From NCBI GenBank assembly GCA_038244815.1, contig JBBRTB010000021.1, positions 14,292 to 78,291 of the forward strand: DNA of 64,000 nucleotides, read 5' to 3'. Made by a program: the position numbers and the translations under genes. Numbering within the stretch: position 1 is the first letter of the stretch; each line of letters starts with the position of its first letter. The DNA comes from DASVHS01 sp038244815. GTDB taxonomy: Bacteria; Acidobacteriota; Thermoanaerobaculia; Gp7-AA8. This document shows, one piece after another, positions 45,883 through 54,773 of the stretch. Below the pieces are notes generated by a model, which made no database searches, was not told the origin of the DNA, and worked only from the letters and a program-made list of their open reading frames with translations.

Positions 45883-48800
45883 CTAACCCGCGGCAACCTT
45901 CGCCGCGTTGAACACATCGAGCGGCATGGGTCTGTGCATCTTCCACAAGATCGCCATCGGTCGGTCGCCGGAGTGTTCGATGTACGTTGCGGGACCGAGA
46001 AACGTGAAGGCCATCGTGCGAATGCCGTCCTTGTTTCTCGGACGCACGAAGAGCATCACGTTCGAGCCGCGATGGGCGTGGTGGATGTAGCGTTGACCTG
46101 TCGGCGTGGCTGCGCGCGTGCCGGACTGCGACTCCCAGTGAAAGACGTCGGGTGAGATTGCGTAGTCGCGATATCGGGTGGACGGCGAGTAGTACTTTTC
46201 GCTCTTGTCGAGCGTGATGAAGAAGTAGTCGGTGTTCGTCGGTTCGTGCCAGAGCGGGCCTTCGCGGTGCTTAAACGGTGCCGCTAGCGTCGAGCGGCCA
46301 ATCGCCGAGAGTACCTCGTCGCGTGTGTAGCGCGCGTGGAGTGAGAGTGGGACATCCGCGAACGACGGTAACGTTTCGTCGAGAGGGAAGGTTCGATGAC
46401 TGGCACGTTCGTCGAGAACATCAATCAACTCGAGCAGCTCCGCCTTTGCAGAAGGAGCAGACCACAGCCGGTGCATGGCTCGGTCAAGGTCCTGTTCCTC
46501 ATCCGACCACACCGTCATGAGGAAACCTTCGAGGACTCGGCGATCAAACGTGGTCAGGGCATCCGACGGGGGCGGCGCGGAGGCAGTGAACGTCCGGCGC
46601 AGCAGAGCCAGGCGGCGTTCGTCGTCCATGTGCAAAAGGCGCGGGAACGCGTTCAGGATCTTCGGCTCGTCGTCCTGCTGCGTGGTTGCCGGCGCGTCAG
46701 CGATGCGGGCCATCGAGCTTTCCGAATGGCCCGCCTCGCGCTTGAGGCGCGTCCACGACCACCCCTTGCTCCTGTAAAGATCCTCGGGATCGAGCGCACT
46801 CTCGTGAAGGAACGCTGAGAGCGTCGTATTGCGCGGCATCTGCCGCAACTCGTAGACGAGATTTGCGAAGCGGTTGGATCCGATCGATTGCCGCAGGTTC
46901 TCCAGCACCACGCGGCTGGCCTCGCGATCAAGCTGGATCGAGCACCCGGCCGGCAGATACGGGAATCCTTCCTCGACCTGCTGCTCGATTTCACGTCGCG
47001 ACGCGCCTGTGAGCGCGCGATATCGCAGATCGAAGCGGAAGTTCCGGTGCGCGTTGCCGATGAAGTCGAGAACGGTCAAGCAGTTTTTCTGCTTCGATCT
47101 TCGCAGCCCTCGACCGAGCTGCTGAAGAAAGACGAGGGCGCTCTCCGTTGGACGGAGAAACATGACGGTATCGATCTCCGGCACGTCCACACCTTCGTTG
47201 AAGATATCCACGGCAAAGAGGCAATTGATCTCGCGGTTGCGAAGCCGGCGGAGCGCTTCGTCGCGTTCTGTACTGTCGGTCGTGCCGAGCACGGCCGCGG
47301 CGGGAATGCCGGCCCGCTGGAATCGATCGGCCATGAGGCGGGCGTGATGGACGCCGACGCAGAAGCCGAGGGCGCGCATGGTCGTCACGTCGAGTTTGTC
47401 GCGGAGCTGCTGGATCACCTGAGCGACGCGCGCATCGTTCGCGGTGTACACGTTCTCGAGCTCCCGTTCGTCGTAGCGGCCGCGCTGCCACGCAATTTTC
47501 GAGAGATCCACATTGTCGTGCACGCCGAAGTAATGAAACGGCGACAGCAGACCGCGATCCAGCGCATCCCACAGCCGGAGCTCGACGGCGATCCTCCCGC
47601 CGAACCAATCGAGAATCGGCTCTCCGTCCGTCCGCTCCGGTGTGGCGGTGAGTCCGAGGAGAACTTTGGGCCGAAGGTGATCGAGTAATTTACGGTAGGT
47701 AGGTGCGGCGGCATGATGGAACTCGTCGACGATGACCACATCGAACGCTTCCGGCGAAATGCGATCGAGATCGATCGTACTGAGCGATTGGATCGAGGCG
47801 AACACGTGCCGCCATTGATCGGGGCGCTCCCCGTCGACGTAGAGCTCGCCGAACGAGCCGTCGCGAAGGACGACGCGGAATGTGTCGCGGGACTGCCTGA
47901 GGATCTCGCGCCGGTGAGCGACAAACAGGAGTGACAGCGGACGCTGTTTGGGAGGCCAGGGCAACGGTTCGCCCGGGTCATTGAGGCGCCGGTAATCGAG
48001 AGCGGCCACCACCGTCTTTCCAGTGCCGGTGGCCGCTACGACGAGGTTGCGCCAGCGGTTGTGCCGATATCGCTCGACGTTCAGATCTTCCAGCATCTCG
48101 CGTTGATACGGCCACGGCTCGACGTCGAGGCCGACGAACGTGATCGATCGATCGTCACCGTCCGAGGCCCGTCGCACGGCATCGTCAAAACGCTTCGTGT
48201 CGCGCGCGGGGTCGTAGGCTTCGTAATCGGGGTCTGCCCAATAGCTCTCGAAGGTTGCGGCAAACTTCTCGACGATCGTCGGCGCGTCAGACTGGGTGAG
48301 ACGGATGTTCCACTCCACGCCATCCACCATCGCAGACATGGAGAGGTTGGACGATCCGATGAAGACGGTCGAGAATCCGGAGTCCCGGTGGAACATCCAC
48401 GCCTTCGCGTGAAGGCGCGTGGCCTCCGTGTCGTACGACACCTTCACTTCGGCACCAAGCTCCTTCAGTTGCTCGACCGCTCGTCGTTCCGTTGAACCTG
48501 TGTACGTGCTTGTAATAACGCGCAACTGCCCGCCACGCTCGACGAACGCGCGAAGCTTCGGTGCGACCAGGCGAAGACCGCTCCATCGAATGAAGGCGAC
48601 GATGAGATCGATCCGGTCGGCCGACTCGATCTCCTTCTCGAGCACCGTGCCGATGCGCGGCTCTCCGCGAGCGTTGACGAGAAGATCGCTCTGGCTGAGT
48701 GGAATCGCCGGTGCTTGGGGACGGCGCGCTTTGAGCCCGGTGATGGGATAGACAGCCGCAAGACGTGCGGGCGGCTCGGCCACGAGGTCATCGTCGCCGA

Positions 48801-49059
48801 CGGATTTCGGCAGGCGGGAGGCCGCGGCCCGGAGGATCTCGTTGGCGATCTCCGCCTGCCGTTCCGGTTTGTCGCGATCCGGAATTCCACGCAGTGCTTC
48901 ACGGATGATGCCGGCGATATAACGGGCGAACAGAAGATGGCCGTCGGCGGGATCGAGTTCGTCGCGATCCCCCTGGCGACCAGTCCCGAGCTGCGAGAGC
49001 TCCTTCTCCAACTCGCGCGTGATCAGCAGGTCATACAGTCCGTCCGGAAAGTTACCCAT
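45883..49059 (-). CDS. PLD-DEAD/DEAH helicase-DUF3427 protein (possible phage defence)
   Basis: 1058 aa. Residues about 120-300 form a phospholipase D-like nuclease domain with TRLHAKAWMFHRD and IGSSNLS. A superfamily 2 helicase follows: Walker A VVAATGTGKTVVAALDYR, DEFH box DVVIVDEFHHAAAP, TATPERTDG, and motifs V/VI VDIFNEGVDVPEIDTVMFLRP and QQLGRGLRRS. The last about 300 residues fit DUF3427 (YIHHAHRGSNVMLFVR). The PLD part has one HxK-type site, so it may dimerise for nuclease activity. Members are usually single genes in variable regions, suggesting nucleic-acid restriction. Here it stands alone between nrdJ and a secreted protein. Confidence 0.9.
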   Translation of the reverse strand: MGNFPDGLYDLLITRELEKELSQLGTGRQGDRDELDPADGHLLFARYIAGIIREALRGIPDRDKPERQAEIANEILRAAASRLPKSVGDDDLVAEPPARLAAVYPITGLKARRPQAPAIPLSQSDLLVNARGEPRIGTVLEKEIESADRIDLIVAFIRWSGLRLVAPKLRAFVERGGQLRVITSTYTGSTERRAVEQLKELGAEVKVSYDTEATRLHAKAWMFHRDSGFSTVFIGSSNLSMSAMVDGVEWNIRLTQSDAPTIVEKFAATFESYWADPDYEAYDPARDTKRFDDAVRRASDGDDRSITFVGLDVEPWPYQREMLEDLNVERYRHNRWRNLVVAATGTGKTVVAALDYRRLNDPGEPLPWPPKQRPLSLLFVAHRREILRQSRDTFRVVLRDGSFGELYVDGERPDQWRHVFASIQSLSTIDLDRISPEAFDVVIVDEFHHAAAPTYRKLLDHLRPKVLLGLTATPERTDGEPILDWFGGRIAVELRLWDALDRGLLSPFHYFGVHDNVDLSKIAWQRGRYDERELENVYTANDARVAQVIQQLRDKLDVTTMRALGFCVGVHHARLMADRFQRAGIPAAAVLGTTDSTERDEALRRLRNREINCLFAVDIFNEGVDVPEIDTVMFLRPTESALVFLQQLGRGLRRSKQKNCLTVLDFIGNAHRNFRFDLRYRALTGASRREIEQQVEEGFPYLPAGCSIQLDREASRVVLENLRQSIGSNRFANLVYELRQMPRNTTLSAFLHESALDPEDLYRSKGWSWTRLKREAGHSESSMARIADAPATTQQDDEPKILNAFPRLLHMDDERRLALLRRTFTASAPPPSDALTTFDRRVLEGFLMTVWSDEEQDLDRAMHRLWSAPSAKAELLELIDVLDERASHRTFPLDETLPSFADVPLSLHARYTRDEVLSAIGRSTLAAPFKHREGPLWHEPTNTDYFFITLDKSEKYYSPSTRYRDYAISPDVFHWESQSGTRAATPTGQRYIHHAHRGSNVMLFVRPRNKDGIRTMAFTFLGPATYIEHSGDRPMAILWKMHRPMPLDVFNAAKVAAG

Positions 49060-49077
49060 TCAGTGGTGAAGCCCAAC

Positions 49078-49551
49078 TTACCTTGTCGCGCGGATCACCC
49101 TCGTGCAATCCACCTTGCCCGAGATCTTCACGCTATCGGCGGTGGCCACGGCGAAGACGAATTTGCCGCTGTTGCCGCCGCCGTCGGTGACCTTGACGGT
49201 GCCGCTGCCACTCTTTCTCCGGGCCGGGCGCGTCTCCACCTTGTACTCGGCGCTGCGATGCAGAAGGGAGCCGAAGCCGGCCATCAGATAGAACTCCGCC
49301 GGCTTCTTCGGATCGGGGACGATGATCTGCAGACTGTTGAAGTGATTCGGATCGGAGTCCTTCGGATTTGACAACTGATTCCCCCATGCGCCGGGCGTGG
49401 TCAGCCCCACCGAGCAACCCCCTTTGGCTGTCGACGACGTGTAGCTTCCCGCGTGCGCGCCTCCCGTCACCTTGATCTCCGCCGTCTCGATGACCTGGGC
49501 GGCGGCGGCTGTTGCGAACAGCAGAAGTCCAACTGAGAGCAGACCTTTCAA
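49078..49551 (-). CDS. Small secreted protein, unrecognised
   Basis: 157 aa from TTG at 49551, which has a GAGGAGGAA site; no ATG is available. The signal peptide ends at AAAAQ. The mature part is beta-rich with a Cys pair (GGCSVGL and KVDCTRVI) and Gly/Ser/Thr turns (KVTDGGGNSGKFVFAVATAD). No family is recognised. It is divergent from the receiver gene. Probably periplasmic or extracellular. Confidence 0.7.
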   Translation of the reverse strand: MKGLLSVGLLLFATAAAAQVIETAEIKVTGGAHAGSYTSSTAKGGCSVGLTTPGAWGNQLSNPKDSDPNHFNSLQIIVPDPKKPAEFYLMAGFGSLLHRSAEYKVETRPARRKSGSGTVKVTDGGGNSGKFVFAVATADSVKISGKVDCTRVIRATR

Positions 49552-49645
49552 TCGATTCCTCCTCAAAACGTGCTGAAGCGTGGAGATTCTAAGCTGACTG
49601 AGGCCTCGCAATAACCCCCCTACTCCCCTTGTTCTGCGCGCTGTC

Positions 49646-50062
49646 ATGGATCGCCGTCAGGGTTATCGCGCTCTTATCGTCGAGGATGACGACGCCATCC
49701 TGCGGATGGTCAGGACGGTGCTCCAGCGCGAAGGTTTCGTGGCCGAGGGGGTGGGGAACGGGCGGGCGGCGCTGGAGCTGCTGAAGACGGTCGCATACGA
49801 TCTGCTCATCCTCGACCTCATGCTGCCGGACATCAGTGGCGAAGAAGTCCTCGACTACCTCGAAGAGAGTCAGCCGAAGTATCTGCGCCGCGTGATCATC
49901 ACCACGGCATCGCCCCGCAAGATGCGCCAGGATTTTCTCGAGCGCATCTGCCGCATCCTGGCCAAGCCGTTCGATATCGACCAGTTCATCCTGATGGCCC
50001 GCGAGTGCGCGTCGGGCGATTCGGACTGCCAACCGGTCACGACGATCGACGTCAGCGGCTGA
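49646..50062 (+). CDS. Single-domain response regulator (receiver only)
   Basis: 138 aa. Acidic pocket in ALIVEDDDAILRMV, phospho-acceptor Asp in LLILDLMLPDISGEEV, switch Thr in VIITTASP and Lys in ILAKPFDIDQF. No output domain, so it works in a phosphorelay or by protein contact, like CheY/Spo0F. No kinase is adjacent; the hybrid kinase at 36-39 kb is the nearest. The C-terminal tail of about 20 residues is not conserved. Confidence 0.9.
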   Translation: MDRRQGYRALIVEDDDAILRMVRTVLQREGFVAEGVGNGRAALELLKTVAYDLLILDLMLPDISGEEVLDYLEESQPKYLRRVIITTASPRKMRQDFLERICRILAKPFDIDQFILMARECASGDSDCQPVTTIDVSG

Positions 50063-50170
50063 CGCGCCGCTTCCATTTTCGCGAGAAACCCTTACGCCAA
50101 AATGACGGCGGCGTCACGGTTTCGACTCAGGTGTGGACCTACGTTGCTATCAGGATTGGAGCAACGAGCC

Positions 50171-50767
50171 ATGAAGCGTTCCGTCTGGTTCCTGACCGTC
50201 ACCCTCATCGCCACCGCCGGCCTGGCCGCGAAGATCGACATGAACGATCCGCGTCGCGCTGTGGGAACCGACGACAACGTGCGGATCGACGCGGAGCTGA
50301 CCACCGAGGTGGTGTCGGCGGACTCACCCATCGGAGTGACGGTGCGGATCCAGAATCGCTCGCCGCATGCTGTGGCGGTAGCGGACAGACTCTGCGACGC
50401 GAGCTACGACAGCGAGTCGCGCACGATCACTCTCTCGGTGGGATCCGAGATTCCGGCCGGAGGAGAGTTGCCGCGGCTGGTGACGATCCCTTCCGGCGAG
50501 TACAAGACGTTCACGGCCGGTGCGAGAGTGAACCTGCACGGGTCGGCGCAGGCGGTCAGGCGGCTTGCCCCTCCGGCGTTCGTGCAGATCACGGTCAACG
50601 TGCTGCGTGATGCGACTCCGTTCGCGGCACTCGACGCCGGCATCGCCCTGAGCGACGAGCAGTTCGATCAGTGGCTGCGGGCGAACAACTCGATCGTCCT
50701 GAACGCGCTGCCGGTGCGCTATCGCGCCGCCCAGCCCAGCCGCGTCAGGGACGCCTCGCAGCGGTAG
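50171..50767 (+). CDS. Exported protein, unrecognised
   Basis: 198 aa from the ATG at 50171 (GGAG 10 nt upstream). Signal peptide ends at AGLAAK. The mature part looks like an Ig-like beta sandwich of the intracellular-proteinase-inhibitor/BsuPI type (ADSPIGVTVRIQNRSPHAVA, IPSGEYKTFTAGARVNL), but the match is weak. It is followed by an intrinsic terminator lying inside the 3' end of the convergent gene. Confidence 0.65.
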   Translation: MKRSVWFLTVTLIATAGLAAKIDMNDPRRAVGTDDNVRIDAELTTEVVSADSPIGVTVRIQNRSPHAVAVADRLCDASYDSESRTITLSVGSEIPAGGELPRLVTIPSGEYKTFTAGARVNLHGSAQAVRRLAPPAFVQITVNVLRDATPFAALDAGIALSDEQFDQWLRANNSIVLNALPVRYRAAQPSRVRDASQR

Positions 50768-50800
50768 GGCGGATCGAAAAACAAGGGGCGCCCTTGCCGC

Positions 50801-50832
50801 GGCCCTGAGGATCGCTCGTCAGGCCTTTTTTT
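50801..50832 (+). terminator. Intrinsic terminator overlapping a convergent coding end
   Basis: GGCCCTGA (50801-50808) pairs with TCAGGCC (50819-50825) with one bulge, followed by seven T (50826-50832). The T run is, on the other strand, the Lys-Lys codons and the stop of the convergent oxidoreductase gene. Confidence 0.8.
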
Positions 50833-51844
50833 CTTCGATCCTGACGCCCGGAATGGTCGTCACGAACTCGGCGCCGAGCCGCATGGACGGCGTAAAGCTG
50901 CCCGCGCGCACCGGTTCGCGGAGCACGCGCTTCACCGCTGCGATCGCGGAAAGCACGGTGAAGGCGTAGCCCTCGGGCGTGGTCATCGTCATCGTCGCTT
51001 CGCCCCCGTCGCGATCGGCGACGCGGCCCCAGATCTCCATCTGCGATCGCCCTCGTGCGGCGGCATCGGGGCCCTTGATGTGTGATGCGCGCCAGGTGAG
51101 AAACTGTTTGATCGGCGGGAGGCCGAGGAGCGGAAGAAGACGCTGGATGCGCCGCAGGCGTGACACCGCTCGCGGCGATGTGGCGCGGTAGACGCGGATG
51201 TTCGGAATCTTTGTGCTGTAGTACGCGGTGGCCACGTCGCCCCAGGGAATGGTCATGGCCAGCCGCGGGCCGCTGGGGAACGGAATCTCGCGGGTGTCGA
51301 AGAGCGTGGGGACGCGAACGATCAGGCCGTCGCGGCGAATGGCGCCGCCTTCGCGCAGTCCTTCGAGGATCGTCTTCTGCGTGCCGGCGCTCAGTCCGGC
51401 ACCTCCTTTGAAGGCCAGCGAGAGCTCCTTCGCGCCGGGCAGCCGTTGCGCGAGCATCGCCGCGAGGCAGTCGGTCGGTACGACATCGAACCCCACGCCC
51501 GGCAGCAGCGTGACGTTGCGCTTCCTGGCCTCGGCATCCCGCGCCATCACCGACTCGAAGACGTTGATCTCGCCGGTGATGTCGAGGTAGTGAGCGCCAG
51601 CATCGAGACACGCTCGCACCATCGGCGCACTGGTGTGGACGAACGGGCCGGCGCAATGGAGAACGAGCGACACGCCGTCGAGCCGGGGGCTGTCGAGATC
51701 GAAGACGCGCGCCTCGCATCCGAGCTGGCCCGCCAACGCGTCGATCTTCTCCGCGTTGCGTCCGGCCAGGATCGGCTTGTCAGCCGCGGCGGCGCGCGCG
51801 ATCAGCTCGCCCGTGTATCCATTCGCGCCGTAGATCATCCACAT
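50819..51844 (-). CDS. Saccharopine dehydrogenase-like oxidoreductase (trans-acting enoyl reductase type)
   Basis: 341 aa. N-terminal Rossmann nucleotide site WMIYGANGYTGELIARAA, AGRNAEKIDALAGQLG, VLHCAGPFVHTSAPMVRACL, AGAHYLDITGEINVFESV and GVGFDVVPTDCLAAMLA are the standard blocks of the family that includes mycobacterial trans-acting enoyl reductase. The true substrate is not predictable. Its last codons (EEKKA) contain the T run of the opposing terminator. A TACGCT box lies 9 nt before the start. Confidence 0.87.
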   Translation of the reverse strand: MWMIYGANGYTGELIARAAAADKPILAGRNAEKIDALAGQLGCEARVFDLDSPRLDGVSLVLHCAGPFVHTSAPMVRACLDAGAHYLDITGEINVFESVMARDAEARKRNVTLLPGVGFDVVPTDCLAAMLAQRLPGAKELSLAFKGGAGLSAGTQKTILEGLREGGAIRRDGLIVRVPTLFDTREIPFPSGPRLAMTIPWGDVATAYYSTKIPNIRVYRATSPRAVSRLRRIQRLLPLLGLPPIKQFLTWRASHIKGPDAAARGRSQMEIWGRVADRDGGEATMTMTTPEGYAFTVLSAIAAVKRVLREPVRAGSFTPSMRLGAEFVTTIPGVRIEEKKA

Positions 51845-51963
51845 CGATGCGGAAGCGTACTCTCATCGGAACCGCGCCGCGCGGCCCTTTCTCGACTCCG
51901 TGAGCGGTGAGGTGAATCGGCTGACTTTGGCGCATGATAGTCCGCACAAAAGCCGGTCCTGCG

Positions 51964-52797
51964 ATGAACGAGAAGATTTGGCGCCGTCTCTCTGAAGCCG
52001 CGATCGTTCTGCTCGCCAGCGCCGCGCTCCTGGCGCAGGAAGATCAAACCCCGCGGCCTCCGGTGAAGAGCGAACGCGGGCTCCTGCAGGTCAATCGCCT
52101 GTACTACGACCTGGCCGCGAACAGTGGCGGCGATATGTACTTCTGGGCTCCTGGCGAGTTTGCGTCGGCGAAGTTGCGCGTGCCCATTCAACGCCAGCCG
52201 GTCGTCCTCGCCTACGGCACGATCGAGACGGAAAAGATGTTCGAGATTCCGGTCGACACGGGTGTCGAGGAGATGACGCTCTTCGCGGCGGTGCAGCGGA
52301 AAGATCTCGCGGTGATCGTCCGGCCGGACGGGACGGTCGTTCACCACGGCGACACCGGCACCGATCTTCAACCGTTCCAGCACATGCTCATCGCCGCCAT
52401 CTCCGCGCCGGCGGCCGGAGTGTGGCGGCTGGAACTGCATGGATCCGGGTTGTACGAAGTGAGCGCGCACGTGAAGCCGGCGAAGGACGGGCCTGGTTTT
52501 GCCGTTCTTGCGCTTGATGACAATGGGAGCGAGGCGACGACGTGCCGCATCCGTCTGTCCGGTTCGGTGAAGGAGGCACAGCTCGATTTCGTCACGAACG
52601 ACGGGGCGCCGATCCGTTCATTCGCCCTCCGCCCCGTGACCGGCGACGAGTATGAGACGCGTTGCGCGCTGCCGTCAGTGCCGTTCCGCGCCGTCGTCCG
52701 CGGGATCGATGAAAGGGGCGTGCGGTTTCAGCGAACCGAGTCCGCTCTTCGCACTACGCCAATCCCCAGCAGAAAGGATCCCGTTCATCCACGATGA
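51964..52797 (+). CDS. Exported protein, unrecognised
   Basis: 277 aa from the ATG at 51964; an ATG 30 bp earlier adds no signal. A hydrophobic segment (AAIVLLASAALLAQ) is followed by a mature beta-rich protein with YYDLAANSGGDMYFWAPGEF, ISAPAAGVWRLELHGSGLYEV and VSAHVKPA, which look like two or three all-beta domains of a surface or matrix protein. No family is assigned. Its 3' end overlaps the convergent racemase gene by 44 bp. Confidence 0.65.
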   Translation: MNEKIWRRLSEAAIVLLASAALLAQEDQTPRPPVKSERGLLQVNRLYYDLAANSGGDMYFWAPGEFASAKLRVPIQRQPVVLAYGTIETEKMFEIPVDTGVEEMTLFAAVQRKDLAVIVRPDGTVVHHGDTGTDLQPFQHMLIAAISAPAAGVWRLELHGSGLYEVSAHVKPAKDGPGFAVLALDDNGSEATTCRIRLSGSVKEAQLDFVTNDGAPIRSFALRPVTGDEYETRCALPSVPFRAVVRGIDERGVRFQRTESALRTTPIPSRKDPVHPR

Positions 52798-53698
52798 GCA
52801 TCGACTCCGCGGTCACGTGCGCGGTGCTGCGAATGATCGGCAGGATCGCGCCGCCGTCGATCTTGACCGAGCCGTCGAAGATGGTTCCGGCGATGCCCTC
52901 CTGGCGCCACAATTGACCTTCGGCCAGCGTGCCGTCGGCGTAGAGACAAGCCAGCTTCGCGCTCGTGGCCGTCCCGCTCGGGCAGCGCCGGTACGAACTG
53001 CCGGCGCGCATGACGAAGTTCCTGCTGTTCACATCGCGCCTTTGTGCCGGTCCGAAGAGCGCGATGTCGGTAATCTCTTCCCCTTTCGGTCCGGTCACCT
53101 TCGCGCCGGCCAGCTCCCGGCGGATCGCTCGCGCCACCTCCATCAGCCGCGGGACATTGCCGGAACGGATCTCCTCCCGGGTGTCGTTGGCGAGGAAGTA
53201 CCAGCTCCCGCTCCAGGCGACGTCGCCGGTGAACGCGGCACCGTCCACGTTCACGCGGACGTCTTTGGCGTGGCGGAAGCTCGGTACGTTCTGCATGGAG
53301 ATGTCGCCGATGGGATGGATGTCCACGGTGACGATCCCGGCCGGTGTCTCGATGCCATGGACGCCCGTGCCGAAGCGGCCCAGGTACTCCATGGTCACGG
53401 TGAGTCCGATGACGCCGTGCCCGGACAGATCGGGATACCCGGCGTTGTCAAAGAAGATCACGCCCGTTTCACAGGATGGGTCGACCGGCTTACTGAGGAT
53501 CGCGCCCATGAGCGTATCCGAGCCGCGTGGCTCGCCGACGACCGCCGTGCGAAAGCGATCGAAGTTCGCGCGAAGCCGGTCCCGCCGCTCGGCCAGAGAG
53601 CCACCGCCGAGGTCCGGTCCGCCGTCGACGATGAGGCGGGTGGGCTGTCCCGCGGTGTGGGAGTCGATCACCCGCATCATCCGAAGAGAGCTGCCCAT
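52754..53698 (-). CDS. Proline racemase / hydroxyproline epimerase-family protein
   Basis: 314 aa. Conserved blocks: RVIDSHTAGQPTRLI, VGEPRGSDTLMGAIL, VIFFDNAGY, RNFVMRAG and CPSGTATSAKLACLYADG. In characterised racemases two Cys act as acid/base; here the C-terminal Cys is present but the first site reads DLSGHG instead of the usual CGHG, i.e. Ser. Ser/Cys members are known that dehydrate trans-3-hydroxyproline or epimerise 4-hydroxyproline (family knowledge, approximate). Start may be the ATG at 53698 or at 53677-53680. No hydroxyproline catabolic genes are adjacent. Confidence 0.85.
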   Translation of the reverse strand: MGSSLRMMRVIDSHTAGQPTRLIVDGGPDLGGGSLAERRDRLRANFDRFRTAVVGEPRGSDTLMGAILSKPVDPSCETGVIFFDNAGYPDLSGHGVIGLTVTMEYLGRFGTGVHGIETPAGIVTVDIHPIGDISMQNVPSFRHAKDVRVNVDGAAFTGDVAWSGSWYFLANDTREEIRSGNVPRLMEVARAIRRELAGAKVTGPKGEEITDIALFGPAQRRDVNSRNFVMRAGSSYRRCPSGTATSAKLACLYADGTLAEGQLWRQEGIAGTIFDGSVKIDGGAILPIIRSTAHVTAESMLIVDERDPFCWGLA

Positions 53699-53710
53699 GT
53701 CGTGCGGATT

Positions 53711-54604
53711 CTATTGCTTTCGCGCCGGATCAGAACGCGGTCGACGGTCCCGCCACACCACTTTCGAGATCCGGGCCATGACCTTCTCCGCCTGGGAGGT
53801 TTTGCCGAAGCCGCGGGTGAGAATCACCAGCACGTAGCCCGGACCGTCGCCGGGCAATACGAGCGCGGCGTCGTGCGCGATTTTGGTGATGTCGCCGGTC
53901 TTGTGCGCGACGCGCGTGCCGGGCGGGAGGCCGGCGGGAATGCCGGCGTTGAACTCCTGCCCCGAGAGGATGTCGATCATCTTCTGCGAGGCATCGCCGG
54001 AGATCACCTGATGCTCGCCGAGAGCGCGGAAGATGAGCATGAGGTCGTAGGCGGTGGTGGTGTTGTTCATGTGGGCGTCGAACGCTTTCTGGTCCTCGAC
54101 GCCGCGCAGCACCTGGATGTCGTTTGCGCCGATGCGGTGCATGAGCGACATCACTTCTTTCGCTCCGATGAGATCGATGACGTTGTTCGTGGCCAGATTG
54201 GAGCTGCGCACGATCATGTGCCGCACCAGTACCTCCAGCGGCACTTCCCTGCCGATCATCGTGTACACCTCGGCGTCGGAGTCCTCTTTGGGATCGACGG
54301 CGAATGTGGAGCCGTCGAAGATGCTCCTGAACTCGTTGCGCACCAGGACAGGCTGATCGAGACGCAGCGCACCGCGCGACACCGCTTCGAAGATGCCGAG
54401 CATGGCCGGGACCTTCATCGTGCTGGCCGCGTGAAAGACCTCGCGCTCGTTGCGCAGCAGCGTCGTTCCGTCGCGGAGATCGTAGTAGGCGACAGCGACC
54501 GTCTTGCCGCGCTGCGCCGCGATGACGCGGTCCACGTCGCGAGCGAGATCGGGGGCGGACGTGGCGCACCCGGCCAGAAGAAGGGACGAGCAGAGAAGAA
54601 GCAC
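53711..54604 (-). CDS. Class A beta-lactamase-like serine hydrolase lipoprotein
   Basis: About 297 aa if started at the GTG at 54604. The lipobox LLLAGC predicts an envelope lipoprotein. The active-site set of penicillin-interacting enzymes is complete: STMK (nucleophile Ser and Lys), SSN in RSSNLATNNVID and KTG in AHKTGDI. The GTG start gives a signal sequence without basic residues; the frame is open upstream to an ATG at 54742, but that part is a palindromic repeat element. The natural start may have been damaged by that element. Activity on beta-lactams is possible but not shown. Confidence 0.8.
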   Translation of the reverse strand: MLLLCSSLLLAGCATSAPDLARDVDRVIAAQRGKTVAVAYYDLRDGTTLLRNEREVFHAASTMKVPAMLGIFEAVSRGALRLDQPVLVRNEFRSIFDGSTFAVDPKEDSDAEVYTMIGREVPLEVLVRHMIVRSSNLATNNVIDLIGAKEVMSLMHRIGANDIQVLRGVEDQKAFDAHMNNTTTAYDLMLIFRALGEHQVISGDASQKMIDILSGQEFNAGIPAGLPPGTRVAHKTGDITKIAHDAALVLPGDGPGYVLVILTRGFGKTSQAEKVMARISKVVWRDRRPRSDPARKQ

Positions 54605-54610
54605 ACGGTA

Positions 54611-54698
54611 GTCATTCCGAGCGCCGAAGGGCGCGAGGAATCTGGGCGGGAGGACTGCGCCACCCGGATTCCTCGCCGTCTTCGCGGCTCGGAATGAC
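54611..54698. repeat. 88-bp palindromic element (GTCATTCCGAGC type)
   Basis: Perfect 12-bp terminal arms GTCATTCCGAGC/GCTCGGAATGAC (54611-54622 and 54687-54698) and a second inner pair GAGGAATC/GATTCCTC (54635-54642 and 54667-54674). The size and imperfect middle fit a REP/MITE-like non-autonomous element that folds into a long hairpin. It lies directly before the beta-lactamase-like coding region. Confidence 0.8.
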
Positions 54699-54773
54699 GT
54701 GATGGTTGACTCGTGGCCGGCGGCGTGTATGGCGAAGCGCATGACGCCCGGAAGCCTATCTCAGGCGGGATGG

